From Tolypeutes matacus (taxonomy: Eukaryota > Chordata > Mammalia > Cingulata > Chlamyphoridae): a stretch of DNA of 64,000 nucleotides. The notes below the pieces were generated by a model. It made no database searches, was not told the origin of the DNA, and was given only the letters and a program-made list of their open reading frames with translations. The position numbers and the translations under genes are program-made. The stretch spans positions 4,215,935 to 4,279,934 of the forward strand of contig JAKSZT010017954.1 in assembly GCA_026826555.1 (NCBI GenBank), written 5' to 3'. Below are positions 22,901-34,900 of this stretch, one piece after another; the first letter of the stretch is position 1, and each line of letters starts with the position of its first letter.

Positions 22901-25900
22901 TGTGTTTTGTGGTGAAGGCAGTGGCTGCAGGAAGCACATGTGGCCCGACCCTGCTCAGGCCACACATTTGGCCTCTCTGAAGCAGGGAGGGACACCTGTG
23001 TCTCTTGATATGGAGGGGTCCAGCCCAGCCCCTCCCACTGGCTTTCTGCCCAAGCACACGTGAGATGCCACAGACCGTAGCTGGGGGAGTTGCCCTCTCG
23101 GGGGTCTGATGTCCTCACCAGTACAGAGGGTCTAACATGGCTGTCTTCCCAACACGATCGGGAACTGTAAAACGGTCACCATTTCTCAGATCCCACCTCC
23201 GACCCCTTCATTCCATTTCTCAGATCCCATTTAGGGATTAACTTGAGAAGACTGTATGCTTGGGCAACCCAAACACATTTTCATTTCCTTATGGGCACTA
23301 ATCCCTTTAGGCAGAAGTGCTGAGAATCATGGTACCAATGCGTTTAAGAAACTTACAAACATTATCATTAAAAACAACTTCAGGGAAGCGGCTGTGGCTC
23401 AATCAGGACGGCTCCCGTTTACCATATGGGAGGCCCCGGGTTCGGTTCCCGGGGCCTCCTGGTGAAGGGAAGCCTGCCCGCACGGCGTGGTTAGCTGACC
23501 CAGCAAGTACAAGCAGCAAGGGGGCGATAAATGAATAAATAAATAAAATCTTAAAAAAAAACCAAAAAACTTCAATTCCTAACTCTGGGTAACGGGATAA
23601 GTAAGCATGGTACAGCTACCACAGGAAGTTTCAGGTTTAGTGAAAACAATTCTCTATATAAGCAAGGTTAAAACTTATACACAACCAATAACCTACGCCT
23701 AAGAAAAAGTTGGAAGGAAAAACATGACAACGCTAGCAGCAGTTTCTTTGACGTAGAACTATGGCTTTCGAAAATGTCTAATTTGTTGCCCTCTCTGGAA
23801 AGGCCGGCGCCAGCGCTGACATGTGTGCTCGGGTAAGCGGCTCCTCCTTTCCCTTCTCTGTGCCCACTGACACAGCACAGGTGCCAACACATCCTGTGAA
23901 CGGACATGTGCTCGCGAGCATGGGACTGGCAGCCCAGCAAGCATCCCACAGGTGTTAGTTGTTATTTTAGAGCAGGACAAACCCTACAAACTTTAATAAT
24001 AAAAAGAAAACGGTCTGGGGAGAGAGGAAACAGGGAGTGAGCGCTCGTGGGTACGGGATTTCTTTTTTGGGGTGAGGAAAACCTTCTGGAATTGGATAGC
24101 AGTTGGACCACTTTGTGAATATACTAAAACCATGGACTTATATATTTTTTTTTTTTTTTTTTTAGGAGGTACCAGGGATTGAACCCGGGACCTCGTACAT
24201 GGGAAGCAGGTGCTCAACCACTGAGCTACACCTGTTCCCACGGACTTGTAAATTTTTTAACTTAAAATGGTGAATTGGGATGGTATATGAATTACATCTT
24301 AGTAAGAGAAAAAAAAAAAGGAAAAATAAAAATATCAAAAGGATCACAAGATAGGGGTTTTCGCCAGCAGAGGCATGAGGACCCCAGGGCATTGTGAAGC
24401 ACTTGCACGCAGTAGGTGCTCGGTCAAGCGTGTTGCTGACTCTCTGCTGGGTACCACTGTGCCTCACCGACCCTGACCTCCAAGGCCACAGCAAGAGCAG
24501 ACGGGGGGATGGAGGGCTCAGCCAAGGACGGAGGGGGAGAAGGAAGCCGACTCAGTGACTTCCACGCTGGCCAGCAGGCGGGCAGGGCAGGCAGCAGCGG
24601 CCTCAGGTGCCAGGACAGCGGGGCCCAGGGGTAGGGCACTTACCCAGGAAGCCCTCCTCATCGACGATGATGGTGTAGTCCTCCGGTGTCTCGGTCAGAC
24701 TGAAGAACTTGCACCTAGGCCGAGGATAGACGCGGGACGGGTGAGTTAGTCGGGCTCCTCCTGGGGAGGCCCCCTGTGGCAGCCACCCACCCACTCGGCC
24801 CCCTCGGTCCCCGGGGCAGCGTGGTGCAGCGGGAGACGACTTGGTTTCCCCAGAACTCTATGCGAGGGTGCTTGTAAGTTCCTGTTTTTGCCCCTGCTCC
24901 CCCAAGTTCTGACTCAGTAGGTCCCGGATGAAGCCTAGAGATGTTGCCCCTCCCAATCTTTGGGGCCCACTGAGCCAGCCCACCCCACAGGTTCCTCCCA
25001 GGCCTGAAAGTCTTTGATCTACTTTTTCCCAGGGGAAGGAAGCAGCCAAAAGGGTGGCTCTTGGTGGGGGTCTCGGAGATGAAGTGTCTTTCAGTGCCCC
25101 CCACATTTCCTTCTCTAGGCTCTGGCTCACCGTCCCCCTACAAGGCCATCCAGCCCTCAGGTACTTTCCTTCCTTGGAAGAGGGAGGAGTGTAGCTGTCT
25201 GTGACATTTTGGGGGCAAGAATTCCTGCATGGCCACACGTCAGTCTTTGGAAATATTGTTTGGCCTGAGGCGTGTGCTGCTTGCACCCCACCCCCCAAAT
25301 CTAGACCGAGTCCCCGAGGACAGGGACTGGGCGGTACCCTGTCCCTCTGCACCTCTTGCCCGTGGGCCTGGTCCCTGGCACTGGGTCCAGGCAGCCCTTG
25401 GGGGAGCTTTGAGGCTCTGAGTCACTGGGGGCTGGGCATCACCCATCCCTCGATGCCCTTCCCCTGACCCCAGCCAGCCAGAACTGCCCGGAGCACCCCA
25501 GTGCTGCTGCCGCACCTGCAGGGGCTCACCCTGAGCCTGAGCCCGAGCGTGCACAGGCAGCAGCTTGGAGGAAACAGACCCCTGGTCCTTATCGGACGCC
25601 ACCACTCTCCAGCTTGAGGCCACATGTCGGCTGTGCCCGAGGCATAAAACCCATCCATCACGAGAGGCCATACGGGATGCCCAAAGAGCAACCCAGGCAA
25701 GGCCCAAATAGCACTTTCTCAAAGATCCCATTGGAAAAGGAATCTGGAAGCAGACCCAGCGCTGCCGGGCATGGGGGCAGCCAGAACACCCACAGATCTC
25801 CCTCCTCACGGGCCTCCCCTCCCGCCAGCCACCCTGCAGTGCTGCAGTCTTAAAAACAGAAAGCTCCGTAGCATCCGTTTTTATTTTTAAAAAAAATTTC

Positions 25901-28900
25901 CCCAGGATGTAGAGCGACTGGCAATCGCATACGTTGCTGGTGGGAATGCAAAATGGTAGAGCCACTCTGGAATACAGTTTGGCAGTTTCTTATAAAGTTA
26001 ACCATCTGACCCAGCAGTCCCGTCCTAGGTGTTTACCCAAGAGAAATGAAAGTGCAAGGCCACACGAAGGCCCACGTGCAAACATTTACAGACTCTGTAA
26101 TCACCCCAAACTGCAAACAACCTCAATGTCCTGCCTTTGACAGGATAACGGATAAACCGGTGATGCCTCTGTGCCCTGGAACACAGCTCAGCGATAAAAA
26201 CGATGGTACGGAATCCTACGGCAACACGAATAAATCGCAAATATATTTTCCTGCATGAAAGAAGCCAGCCTCAAAAGCCTACTTGCTGTCTGAAGCCACT
26301 GACATGACATTCTGGAAAAGGCACAGTGATAATGACTGAGAGAGAACGGATCCGCGGTTGCCAGGGTCTGGGGTTAGGGTTGAATATAAAAGGGCACTGA
26401 GGAACTTCCGGGCGGTGATGGAACGATTTTAAATCATCCTAGTGGTGGGGACATGACCGTCTGTCTGTGTTTGTCAAAACTCAAAGACATGAGCGCTGAA
26501 AAGGTGAATTTTACCGTTTGTAAATTAGACCGCAATAAAACTGACTTAAAAAGACAAACACTTGTGCTCGGGTTGTAATGAGGTCGGCATTCTCTTCCCC
26601 TGATTATGCCCAGCCAACAGCACGCAAGCTTCAATTTCCCTGCAGCTCTTTGGTTTTCAAATTACAGCTCTGTCTCTGCCTGTCCCCTATCCAATTTGCA
26701 ACTATTGCCTGGACAAATGAAATCTATAATTGCTTTGGGGACGACAGCAAATTATCACCTTCTTAAGTGGCCAGCCCAGCACTGCCTGCGTGGTCTGGCC
26801 GGGCTCCTTTCCTGGGAACCCGCCTGCACTCAGAGCTGGGAGGCCCCTCGAGTCGCCAGGTTTCCACGAGCAGGCACTCGCCGGCTGAGGCAGCGACTGC
26901 CCGGCTGTCTGCGAGAACCCCAGAGGTAAGGGGGTGGGGGGAGGACAAACAGATGCGGTACTTGCGCCCCGGGCCCTTGCGGCTGGGAAGGATGCTCCAG
27001 AAATAGACCACAATTCTAGAGAGTAAAAACCCCAGCAGAAGGTGACAGCAGCCTGTGGGGTATAAATATGTCATTGGCGTGACCTGGCTCCTGAGGGCGG
27101 GTGTCTCTGTGGCCTGCAGCTGCTGGACGTCAATCTTGGAACACGCACCTTGGTGAGGGCACGCTGCCGGAGGGTGAGACAGCCACAGGGACCTGCCACT
27201 CTCTCCCGTCACCCACCTCGGGAGTTGGCCCCCTACGTTACAGGTGGCACTAAGCCCCGCCTTACCTCCCAAGTCTCTCTGCCACTTGCTTCCCTCTATC
27301 CTTACCACTCCCTGACATGACCTCTCCCGTCTGGACGACGGTCTCAGCCTCTGCACTCATCTCGCTCCTGTACACTTAGCTGGTCTCCTTGCCTCCCCAG
27401 ACTTGTGCCTCCAATGGTTGACAAATGTTCTGTCCACAGCCCAGCACTCCCTTTCCTCTTTGTTGGCTGGAGGTTTCTTGCTCATCCTTTAAGTCCCACA
27501 TATGCATCCTGTCTGGGTGAAATCTTTCCTGAGCTGCACCAACTGCCTCCTCTCCCTCACCTCCTGCCATAGAGGCAGCCAGCCTCCCTTGCCAGACTTC
27601 AGCCTCACACGGGGCACACATCACAAGACTTTCCAGGCTACTGTGGATGGCTGGGCTGCCAGAACATCACAACTCTTGGGGAGTTCATTCATCCCAGTCC
27701 TTATGAAGAGTGCCCATAGAGTTGGGGGTGCACAGCCCGTGCAACTGTGTGTGATAGTTCTGAGTGTTTTCGGTAATCAATTACAAATAATACTTAAGGG
27801 TCTGCTCCCCTGTAGACCCTAAACTCTGAGACACACCTAGTGCCAACACCGGCTGGGTGGAGAATCAACACTCCACAACTGTGGACTGATGACCATGCAA
27901 TTGCCTCGAAAGCTAGAGAAGCTCCAATAAGAACAAACCCTGCTCTCTAGGAGTTAAGTCTCCTGTCCCAACTCCACCCTCTCAAACGAATCATGGCTGG
28001 GTTGGCACCCCCAAGGTTGGGCCCCCCATATTTTTGTCTCCCTGGTGTTCTATGAGGGACTGCAGAGAGGACCAGCACCCAGGCAGCACCTCGCCTGGTG
28101 CCATCAGGAAACCCCAGGTGGGTGGTACACTGTGCCACCTCCATGCCTCAAAGTACTTAGGAGTAGGAAGAAGCAATGGGGGAAGAGACCATGGCCTGGG
28201 CGGAAGGAAGCAAGCTGTGGTTCTGCAGTCAAGAGACCTGGGTTCCAGCCCCACATGACACCTGTGGGCCACAGACAGCTCTCCCCAGGGAAAGCTCTTT
28301 CCTTGGCACAATGAGGAGACAGGGCCAGTGTGGACTTATTCTCAGCCCCCCAGTGGGGAGGACATCCAGGGGCCTAGCCAGTGAAACGAGGCATAGATAG
28401 ATGATCCCTGATCCATTGAGTCTAAGAAACTCCTTTGAGAGCAGGGAAAACCCCAGCCAGCTCTGATCAGATCCCAAGAAATTGGTTTGGTGACAGATCC
28501 ACTTCTTGGGAGTGGCTTGGACAGCTGGGCTGTTGGTGCAGCACGACTCTGGCAGACAGAGGATTCATTCATCTCAGTCTACGAGGAGAGGGCCCTTGGA
28601 GTTGGGCAGTGCACAACCTGTGCAACTGCATGTGACGGTACTGGGGGAGCAGTGAGGTGGAAGGGAAACAAAACCCATAGCCCTGACCAACGAAGGAAGG
28701 AGACTGTCCAGCAGTGTCAGGGACAGCCCCAGCTCAATACAGTTCAGGACTCACCCCAAGAATCTCACTGGTCCCCTGCATGAACAGAACCCAGGATGAG
28801 AGGACAGGCCATGCCAGGGAGCCTGTGTCAGTTCAGAGCCTCACAGCCAACAGGGAACATGCCAAGGCGGACTGTGCCCTCTTTGCCTAGATTATACCCA

Positions 28901-31900
28901 CCACCCTCAGATCTCTGAAGAGCTGTCACGGACACGGGATGCAGGCTTGTCGGGTTAAGCGGCCTTGAGGGTCGAGGCAGTTGAAGGGAAGCCCGTGGGG
29001 AGGCTGCCTGGGGTTCCGAGAAAAGAGCTCTACAGCCAGCGGGACCACAAGAGGTGAATGGGCTGGGGAGGGGCGTGGGGCCTGTCCTCAGAGGTGGGTG
29101 GGCTGCAGTGTGATGCTACCCTGGTGGGGAGGCTGGACGAAACTCTCCAAGGTTCCCTGGAGCTGGTTCTTGCGCGCTGAACCCCAAGCAACAAGCTTGG
29201 CCATAAAGACTGCATCCAGCTTCCCAGCAGCCCACCTCCCATCAGGAAACCAGCGAAGGGCTGACAACGCTGCTTTATAACAGAAGAGACAGACTCAGCC
29301 TGAGGCCCCTGGTAAGGCTGTGCTGACCCCAACCCCCAGCTCTCCAACATGTCACGGTGAGACCAAGGGGGTTCTCACAGATGCTAAGCATGTCCAAACA
29401 TGGGGACCCTCTAGATCAGGGGGCGCCTGGCAGCAGTACCCGCTGGCCTCTGCCTTGCCTTCTCCATCACATGCCGGGCCCTGCTGAGGTCACCTGAGTT
29501 ACCTGCTGGCTTACCACAAAAGGATTGGATTAGAGCCTGGCCAGTCCTGCTTTGAAATGAGCCCAAAGATTTTCACTGCCCACCCAAACCACAGGGTCCC
29601 GCCAACAGGACTTGCCGCATTCGCCAAGCACCTGCTCACAAACCATCTTATTCCTTTGCTAAAGAAGGTCCACTAGTACCTGTGAACAACCGAAGGGCCA
29701 CTTTGAATTGTAGCTCAAGCTCGAAAACTAGGGGTGTTCCTTGTAAAACGTTGCCCATGCAGCCTGGAACATGGGAATTTAGCCACACCTTTCCCTGCAG
29801 GATGTCATGGAAGAGCCAGAGTCTGCCCCTCTTCTAGAGACCCCCACCCACCCCCACCGGCCTCCCAGCCAACAGCTTTCTGCCAGGGGGCACCAACGTG
29901 GTGGGCAGCAGCCTCCTCGCTGAGCTGGCCTCATGTGCGGCTCACGGGGCAAAGGAAAACCAGACGGGACAGTGCATGCAGGGCTGGCTTTGTTCTCCTA
30001 ACCAACTGTGATTTTTTAATGTTTCTCTCGGGTCTTCAATAGTTCTCTTGTGTTATTTTATGGTTCATTTCTATTGCCTTTAACAATAAGAAGCTGCGGG
30101 GACAGGTTTTTGTTAGGAAAATGTCCCGCACAGGTCCTGCAGTTTGAAGGGCAATCCGAACCGGAGGGTTTTCCCCCGCAGGATGTAAAAATCTCTGCTG
30201 GCATCCGGGGTTACCAGAATCCAGACAGCATGGGTGACAGCGCTTTGCAAATTGTTGGGGGAGGCGCAGAGGCGGGGCTGCAGAAGAGGCAAGTAGAGCA
30301 GAAGGGATCAGAAGGGTCTGGATAAGGCCCCCCGGAGACCCTGGAACAGCCTAATTCAATGGACAGATCGGTCATTCAACAAACAGTGTGCCTTTATGTG
30401 TCAGGCAGTGTTTCAGGCACTGGGGATGTGCCTTAAGACATTTGGAGTGTACATGAGATGGGGTGGGGCAAACAAAATACATGGTGTGTCAGGGGGTGGT
30501 GAGTGTGGTAGGGAAAGAAAAAATATATAGCGAGAAATGGGATGGGGGGACGCGGGAAGGGGGTTTGTGATTAGTAGGGAAGGGAAGCCCCCCTGGAACC
30601 TGCAAGCAGGTTGCTGTCCCAGCAAGGCCACTCCAGACATACGGCAGGGACCGCACCAAGCCTGAGGTGGGACACGACTGCAGGGGTGGAGTGAGGCAAA
30701 GAGGCAACAACAGCAGGGCAACGGGAAGGGAGAGAAGCTGCAGGCTTGGTGGCCGCCCTGAAGACTGGGTGGGCAGGCGGAGCAGGGAGAACAGTTAGGA
30801 CGCTGGGCTCTTTTAAAGGAGGCTGGTGAGCGGTAATAGTGGCTTGTGCCTGGCTGCTCATGGTGGACGTGGGTCTGTCTGTGGCTGGGAAATCATATTC
30901 AACAAATCAGGGGAGGTGAGATTGGTTTAGAAACAAGAGGCCAAGGCAGGGAACCGTCTTCCACGGACCACATTCCTAGTCAGAGCTGCTGCGAAGAGCC
31001 CTTCCCAGAGGGCGGTCAGTGGGCAGGGAGGGGGCCCCGGATTGTGGGCCGGAGTCCTTTACATGCCTCGGTCTGTGGCCCTGACCCACTGCTGTGGGAC
31101 TGCCCACCTTAGAGACCTGGAAGGGTGAGGAACCTGGGGAGTGGGGCTGGCTGCCCCTGCCCTAAGGGCCAAAGCCCAAACCAGGAGGGCGGCGGGGGGC
31201 AGCAGGGGGTGGCAGCGAAAGCAGCACAACCTTCCCAGGTCCGACTGCCTGGACCTGAGGCTGGGAGCCGTGGGGTGGCTGGAGTCCTGACGCCAGGAAG
31301 GAACCCAGCCGGGAGAAGGCCAACTCAGGCTTTGCGGGGCCCCTGTGAGGCACTGAATGGGCGTTTCCTTCCTTCCTTGGGTGGTCAGAGTTAAAAGGCC
31401 CCGGAGTGGATCTCGGCTTTACCACCTACTGCAAAGAGGGGGGAACAACATGCTGGTCCTCGGGGAAGATACACAAGTTTAGGATTAAAGGAGGCTGGGA
31501 CCCTGCCCAGTCTGTGAGAGTCACTCACTGCCCTGGGACCAGGAGCCCTGAGGCCAAAGGAGCTTCTTCCGCATCCTCCCACCTGGAGAGCTCTGGGCCC
31601 AGAGGCTGGGAGCACTCCTCCTCCCTGTGGCTCTTGGTTGCTCTGGCCTTAAAGGAGCACTGTCTGTTTCTAGGTCTCCCCATTTCTTGGGGTCTCCATA
31701 CCCTGATCCTTGCCAAAAAGACAGTCGGCCTCACACTGGGACCCACGAGCCCAGATCAGCTCCCACGAGCAGCCCAGAGCCTCCCGTCCCAGGGTGCTGT
31801 CACCCCACCAGCTTGTCACCTCCCTGGCGATGACACTGCCCACCACATGACTGCGACTGTTCACTCACAGGTGAGACAGCAGTACCTGGGAGTCGGGACT

Positions 31901-34900
31901 GCTTGGCGCAGTGTCTGTGCTCATCCTGCATCAACAGAATGAACACATGATGTTCATCTTCCCATTTCACAGATAGGAAAACTGAGGCTCGGTTAGGTTA
32001 ACACAGTGTCGGGGGGTCCACTGCGCTGTCTTGAAGGTGTGTGCAGCTTGAAGCAAGCAAGGACATAGCTCCATGGCGGCACTGAGGCCACACCTGAGAG
32101 AGGCTCTTGCTTACATGCAATAGGAGACAGGGACCAAAAACTCACCAGTCTGTTCTCAGAAACAAAATCTGGAGGCCAGTTTCAGGAGGGGAAGTCTCTG
32201 CACACAGCAGACCATCACGCAGGGTCAAGAGCAAGAAGCGTCAGTGATGCACAAAAATAGGAAAGGGTCTCGGCAACAGAAGAGCAGATGGGAAAATCAG
32301 TCCCCGAGTGTCACTGAGAGCATGGTACTCTTTTTACAGTTTAAAAGCAACTATAATGTTAAAAATACTGGGAGCAGGTGTAGCTCAGTGGTTGAGCACC
32401 TGCTTCCCAAGTACGAGGTCCCAGGTTCAACCCCCAGTACCTCCTTAAAAAAAAAACAAAAAAACTTATGTATTTATCATATATATATGCCTAAAGCATG
32501 ACATACAGTTGCCGTATAACTAGGTAAAGGGGAAAGCAGGGGTGAAGGAGGGCAGAAGATGGAACGGGGAGGCATTACGGGGGTCAAGGCCCCCACTTTC
32601 CTTCTGGGCAATGGCACTCGCGTGTTCCATTGCAGGGTTAACATTAACAGCTTAGTTACAGAATAAAAGTAGGTGCTGTGAAGCTCCACGATGGAGGAGG
32701 GTGAGGAGCCTGAGCTGAGGCCCACTGGGGCAAAAAGTAAAGCTGCAGGTATGTCCTGGGAGGCAGCTGTTCTCTGGGGGACCTGGATCAGGCGGATGTT
32801 TAGGCGGCAGGTGGGTGGGGTTGGGGGTCTGGCAGAAGGGCGTGCAGGACACAGCCACAGAGCTGGAGCCAGGGAAGGCCTCTGGGCGCAGAAAGGATGC
32901 GAGCATCCGGCAGGAAACGAAGCCAAAGAGCCTACCCAGAGGAAGTGGCTAGAGAGGGGTCCAGACACAGAATGAGGCAAGAGCCCCATCTGGGTCATCC
33001 AGTCTGTCCTACAGGTTCACCGTGGCCCCACAGATGTATCTTCACTCCCCAACTTGGCCCCTGGGAATGCAGGCCAGCTTTCGTCTGGAGTCCTGAAGGT
33101 GCTGTGGGGTGAATGTTCTGGAAACAGCAATGCTTTGGAGTTGGAGGGCCTGGGTTTGAGCCACACTTATGCCAGCCCTGGGACCTTAGGTGAGTCCCAT
33201 GGCCTCTGAGCCCATCTCCCACCCACGAAGAGGGGTACAACACCACTGGCCGTGGGGGCCAGGGCGCAAAGTCACCATCCAGGCGCACAGTGACGGTTCA
33301 AACAGCGCCGGGTTCTTTCCTTCCCCTGGACCCTGAGCTTGATAACGGCACCAACATTCCCTTGGTTTTCTGACAGGACTGGAAGCTCATTTGACTTTCT
33401 TCGTTCATCTTCCTGCAGCTGAGAACACACCAGACGCCAACCTCTTTTTGTCTAAGGATGCAAACAGCTTTTTGTCAGCCCTCCTGCCTTGCCCCCCAGG
33501 CCCCTGCCACTACTGTGCTCCTTATTATCACACAGCTGCTGGAGACAAGCTGGGCATTGCCTGGAGGTGTTGTCCTGTTGCCTGGCAACTCTGGGAGTGC
33601 CCTTGGCTCAGTGAAGCCTCCTGGGTCACCTGAGGGCCTCCCTCCTCTCCTGCGGCCTCCAGGACTATGTGTCCTGGGTTACCCCATCTACAGATGCCTC
33701 TATGGCCCCTCCCAACACTGGGAGGTCAGCAATGACCTCCGGCTCGGGAATCCCCCTAGGACCTGGCTCCTGTCCTTTCTCCCCTCACTGCCCAGCTCCC
33801 ACCCTGCCTCTCCCACCTCTCTCCGTCTGGCACCTCAGCACCTCAGCCTGCACCTGCCACTTCCTGAGGCCAACCAGGGAGGACTCCCCCTCACAAAAAT
33901 GTCTGTCCCTGAATTTTCAGACTTATCCCTTCTCTCTGGCCTCAGAAAAATGTTCCTGAGGCAAACTTGTTTCCCTTTTTGACCTGTTCCCACAAGCGCC
34001 TCTCTCCCCCAGGATTGAGTCTCTGCCTCACACTTGGCTTCTCCCTCCTAGCCAACAAACAGGCTCAAGTTTCCTTCAGCCTAAATAAAAGTCCTCCCTC
34101 ATCCCCATCTTCTCCTCAGGCCACAACCAAACATGCTTCTGACTCCTCACCATCCCTCAACCCACTACCATTGACTCATCCCACTGCCACAACCCCTCCA
34201 ACTGCTCCCTCTTAGCTCACAGCTGACCTTGGCCTGGCCAAACCTAGGGTCATTTCACTCACGCCCCCTACCCTCGACCTCTTGGCTAGGACCAATGTGG
34301 CTGACTGAGACCTTTCCTAGAACCTGGAATCTTCCACATAGTCTCCTCCCCCTTCTCATTGATGCTCCTTATTTGCTTCCTGTCATGACTTCTCTTCTCC
34401 TCTCCACCATAGATGGCTCTCAAGGAGCCACCCCCAGGTCCCATTGGGCTTCATACCGTGCACACTCCTCAACCTCTCTCGCTCCTCCTGTGACCCAGGC
34501 TTTTTTCTCGAGCTTCAGACTTGCACTTCTCTACCTCCGAAGGAACTGTCTTGTAGTTGTTTCTCACATCCAATCTCTGAGAGAGGAATTTTGATCCCCG
34601 TTTTACAGATGAGGAAACTAAGGCTCAGCGAGGTTGAGCAACTTGAGAGATGACCAAGAGTGCGGCAGGCCAAGAGTTGTTGAAATGTATCCTCATCTTG
34701 ATGGGATGAAACTTATTGCACACCCACTGCTTGATTCTAAAAACCTGTTGTTGTTCCCCCTTGGTCTTGGCCTACAGCCAACCACCAGGACACAGCCAAG
34801 GCCTGGCTGCCCCTACCCCAGGGCTGAGAAGCTGAGTCATCTTGGAGGAGAACATTCCCCTCTTCAGTGGCTGGGGCTGCCTGTGGACAGCCCAGCTGGC

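Larger units (their letters stand above)
14070..24643 (-). other. CASTOR2: CASTOR2 intron 2 (10.6 kb)
   Basis: It contains two DAS-III SINEs, one DAS SINE inside an L1 3' end, a MaLR-like solo LTR (18641-19088), a MER5-like hAT relic (about 16059), L2 pieces (21320-22165) and several MIRs. The rest (14340-15640, 16750-17890, 19100-21300, 22340-23340) is unassigned sequence in which I see no gene. Confidence 0.9.

Noticed and set aside
25240..25965. 241-codon minus-strand open frame in intron 1 just upstream of exon 2
   Set aside because: It begins in L1 3' sequence and shows no recognisable domain; a chance frame.
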